Shown here: in pieces, positions 5,507-7,261 of the stretch | Layout of the letters: each line of letters begins with the position of its first letter | Numbering within the stretch: position 1 is the stretch's first letter | NCBI GenBank assembly: GCA_023431725.1 | Contig: JAEYVN010000017.1 | Coordinates: forward strand, 1 to 7,261 | Length of the DNA: 7,261 bases | Direction of reading: 5' to 3' | Source: Pseudomonadota bacterium | Lineage (GTDB): Bacteria > Pseudomonadota > Alphaproteobacteria > Rhizobiales > Xanthobacteraceae | Program-made: the position numbers and the translations under genes | The notes under the pieces: model-generated | The model's database searches: none | What the model was told of the DNA's origin: nothing | Seen by the model: the letters and a program-made list of their open reading frames with translations, nothing else

Positions 5507-6337
5507 CTATTGCTGCAGCGCTTTCCTGATTGACATGAAATCGCGCCATGCAAAACGCTTCTCAATCGGCGTGCGCAAGAGATAGGCGGGATGGAATGTC
5601 GCGGTCGCGCGGATCTCGCGCTTGCCGGTGTTGTACGTGAACCAGCGCCCGCGCGTGCGGCGGATGCCATCGGTGACACCGAGCAGCGTCGCGGTTGACG
5701 GCTTGCCGAGACAGACGATCACGTCGGGATCGACCAGTTCGATCTGCCGCTGAATGAACGGCAGACAGGTTTGCGATTCGTGGATCGATGGATCGCGATT
5801 GCCCGGCGGACGCCAGGGCACGATGTTGGCGATATAGACGTCAGAGCGCGCCACGCCGATTGCGGCCAGCATGCGGTCGAGCAACTGCCCGGACCGGCCG
5901 ACGAACGGGATGCCTTTCTGATCCTCTTCGGAACCGGGTGCCTCGCCGACGAACATCAGTCGGGCATCCGGCGATCCATCGCCGAACACGAGTTGCTTGG
6001 CGGTCGTCCGCAGCGCGCAACCTTCGAAGGCATTCATCACCGCCCGCAACTCGTCCAGCGAGGCTGCCGACTGGGCCGCCGCGCGTGCCGCCATGATCGC
6101 TTCATCGGGTGGCGGTGGCGCCTGGATCGACGGAACCGGTGGATTTGCGCGCTGCTCGCGCGCGACAGCGGCGGCCTGCTTCGGAACATCCGGCTGCGCA
6201 GCCGGCATCAGATCGAGGTCGGCGAACCGGTCCACCGGCTCATCGCCGAGGACAGCGTCCACCCCCGCCTCGGCATAGAAGGTCAGGAGGTCATAGGCGG
6301 CCAATTCAAGGGCAGACTTGTCATGTCCGGGGGTCAT
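5507..6337 (-). CDS. Uracil-DNA glycosylase, family 4-like, with N-terminal extension
   Basis: This 276-residue cytoplasmic repair enzyme cuts uracil from DNA to start base-excision repair. The catalytic domain spans about residues 100-276: FEGCALRTTAKQLVFGDG (104-121), the family 4 motif GEAPG (131-135) with EED following, FVGRSGQLLDRML (145-157), NIVPWRPPGNRDP (171-183), CLPFIQRQIELVDPDVIVCLG (191-211) and the second active motif HPAYLLR (249-255). Residues 1-95 form an extension with a conserved-looking start (ALELAAYDLLTFYAEAGVDAV, in part) and a Pro/Ala/Gln linker (about 45-80); classical family 4 enzymes are near 190-220 residues. Canonical members bind a [4Fe-4S] cluster with four cysteines. 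This protein has only three (107, 191, 209), the first position of the CxxC pair being Phe104. The ATG at 6337 has only a weak GGGG before it. It is divergent from the ETF-QO gene. Confidence 0.92.
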   Translation of the reverse strand: MTPGHDKSALELAAYDLLTFYAEAGVDAVLGDEPVDRFADLDLMPAAQPDVPKQAAAVAREQRANPPVPSIQAPPPPDEAIMAARAAAQSAASLDELRAVMNAFEGCALRTTAKQLVFGDGSPDARLMFVGEAPGSEEDQKGIPFVGRSGQLLDRMLAAIGVARSDVYIANIVPWRPPGNRDPSIHESQTCLPFIQRQIELVDPDVIVCLGKPSTATLLGVTDGIRRTRGRWFTYNTGKREIRATATFHPAYLLRTPIEKRFAWRDFMSIRKALQQ

Positions 6338-6390
6338 GGCCCCACATTAGCGCATGCACCCGGCGCCACACCATGCCCTTGCGGATTGTG

Positions 6391-6420
6391 GCTTTTCCAG
6401 AAACGTGGAAAAACAAAAGC
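6391..6420. promoter_or_regulatory. Inverted repeat in the divergent UDG/ETF-QO promoter region
   Basis: TTTTCCA (6393-6399) and TGGAAAA (6406-6412) form a seven-base dyad with a six-base centre. An outer GCTTTT (6391-6396) also pairs with AAAAGC (6415-6420). This lies in the 101-base gap between the two divergent starts, 19 bases before the ETF-QO ATG, and so would sit in or near its promoter or leader. It may be an operator or a leader hairpin; no regulator is recognised. No convincing -35/-10 pair was seen for either gene. Confidence 0.35.
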
Positions 6421-6438
6421 TCATTCAGAGGAAGTCTA

Positions 6439-7261
6439 ATGTCCGACCTACCTGCCCGCGAAAGTATGGAATTCGATGTCGTGATCGTCGGCGCCGGCCC
6501 CGCCGGCCTGGCCGCCGCGATTCGGCTCAAACAGCTTTCGCCGGACATCAGCGTGGTCGTGGTGGAAAAGGGTTCCGAAGTCGGTGCCCATATTCTCTCC
6601 GGCGCGGTGGTCGACCCGTCGGCGCTTGACCGGCTGGTCCCGGACTGGCGCGAGGACCCGGACCGCCCCCTCAAAACCGAAGTGAAGGACGACCGCTTCT
6701 ACTGGCTGTCGCAGAGTTCGGCCTTCTCGGTGCCGCTGTTTATGGCGCCGCCGCTGATGAGCAACCACGGCTGCTTCATCGGCTCGTTCGGCCTCGTCAC
6801 CAAGTGGCTGGCCGCGAAGGCCGAGGCGCTGGGCGTTGAAATCTATCCCGGCTTCGCCGCCGCCGAACTCATTTACGGCGACAATGGCGAAGTGCGCGGC
6901 ATCGCCACTGGCGACATGGGTATCGGCAAGGAGGGCGAACCGAGCGACGGATTCACCCGCGGCATGGAATTGCTCGGCAAATACACGTTGTTCGCCGAAG
7001 GCGCGCGTGGATCTCTCAGCAAGATCCTGATTGCGAAATACGATCTGGACAGGAATTGCGAGCCGCCGAAATTCGGCATCGGACTGAAGGAGCTGTGGCA
7101 GGTCGATCCGTCCAAACACAAGCCGGGACTGGCGCAGCATTCATTCGGCTGGCCACTCGGCAACAGCACCGGCGGCGGCTCGTTCCTCTACCACTACGAC
7201 GACAACCTGGTGGCGGTCGGCTTCGTCGTCCATCTCAACTACGACAATCCCTATCTCTCGC
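6439..7261 (+). CDS. Electron transfer flavoprotein-ubiquinone oxidoreductase, N-terminal half (3' truncated)
   Basis: The ATG at 6439, with AGAGGAAG ending 4 bases before it, opens a frame that runs off the window after 274 complete codons. ETF-QO is a membrane-bound FAD and [4Fe-4S] enzyme that passes electrons from reduced electron transfer flavoprotein (from acyl-CoA and amino-acid dehydrogenases) to ubiquinone. Visible marks are the FAD-binding fold VVIVGAGPAGLAAAI (residues 14-28, GxGxxG at 18-23), the strand ending VVVVEKG (39-45, Glu43 expected to hold the FAD ribose), GAHILSGAVVDP (49-60), the GARGSLSK motif (188-195) and SFGWPL (235-240), all typical of this family. Full proteins have about 550 residues, so roughly half is seen; the C-terminal ferredoxin-like cluster domain lies beyond the end. 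Not recognisable as FixC, which is smaller and lies in fixABCX operons. Common symbols are etfD or etf-QO. Confidence 0.94.
   Translation, partial: MSDLPARESMEFDVVIVGAGPAGLAAAIRLKQLSPDISVVVVEKGSEVGAHILSGAVVDPSALDRLVPDWREDPDRPLKTEVKDDRFYWLSQSSAFSVPLFMAPPLMSNHGCFIGSFGLVTKWLAAKAEALGVEIYPGFAAAELIYGDNGEVRGIATGDMGIGKEGEPSDGFTRGMELLGKYTLFAEGARGSLSKILIAKYDLDRNCEPPKFGIGLKELWQVDPSKHKPGLAQHSFGWPLGNSTGGGSFLYHYDDNLVAVGFVVHLNYDNPYLS

Noticed and set aside
6448..7140. A 230-codon minus-strand frame opposite the ETF-QO gene.
   Set aside because: The plus strand carries a clear ETF-QO with its FAD-binding motif. The minus frame is a shadow with no recognisable features.

Overview
The window reads as ordinary chromosomal DNA of an alphaproteobacterium, most likely Nitrobacteraceae (Bradyrhizobium, Rhodopseudomonas, Afipia and relatives). 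This placement is an inference. It rests on the GC-rich coding sequence, a cyanide-insensitive type cytochrome bd operon, the alphaproteobacterial style of the uracil-DNA glycosylase, a GGAAC-N16-CGTT promoter of the EcfG type, and a dispersed GTCCCCGC hairpin repeat of a kind familiar from these genomes.

Layout from left to right. Positions 1-366 (+) hold the C-terminal end of a probable membrane glycosyltransferase of the GT39/ArnT type. Positions 367-552 contain a large inverted repeat (405-517) between convergent genes. On the minus strand, cydA (1558-2955) and cydB (553-1554) form a two-gene operon for a short-Q-loop cytochrome bd quinol oxidase. A 316-base divergent intergenic region (2956-3271) separates it from a plus-strand pair: an AzgA-type NCS2 purine permease (3272-4618) and a small EamA-family membrane protein (4625-5056). 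A perfect 13-bp hairpin (5081-5112) lies where this pair converges with a minus-strand gene for a small secreted, low-complexity protein (5141-5419), whose upstream gap carries the EcfG-type promoter. Next is a minus-strand family-4-like uracil-DNA glycosylase (5507-6337). It is divergent from the plus-strand gene for electron transfer flavoprotein-ubiquinone oxidoreductase (6439 to the window end, C-terminus cut off).

Functionally, two membrane respiratory entries are present: CydAB takes electrons from quinol to oxygen, and ETF-QO feeds electrons from fatty-acid and amino-acid oxidation into the quinone pool. The rest are a nucleobase importer with a possible partner, a base-excision DNA repair enzyme and a probable stress-induced secreted protein. 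No RNA gene, CRISPR array, insertion sequence or phage gene was seen, and no multi-gene novel system. The points most worth checking are the EcfG-type promoter, the uracil-DNA glycosylase with only three cysteines, and the 113-bp composite repeat.
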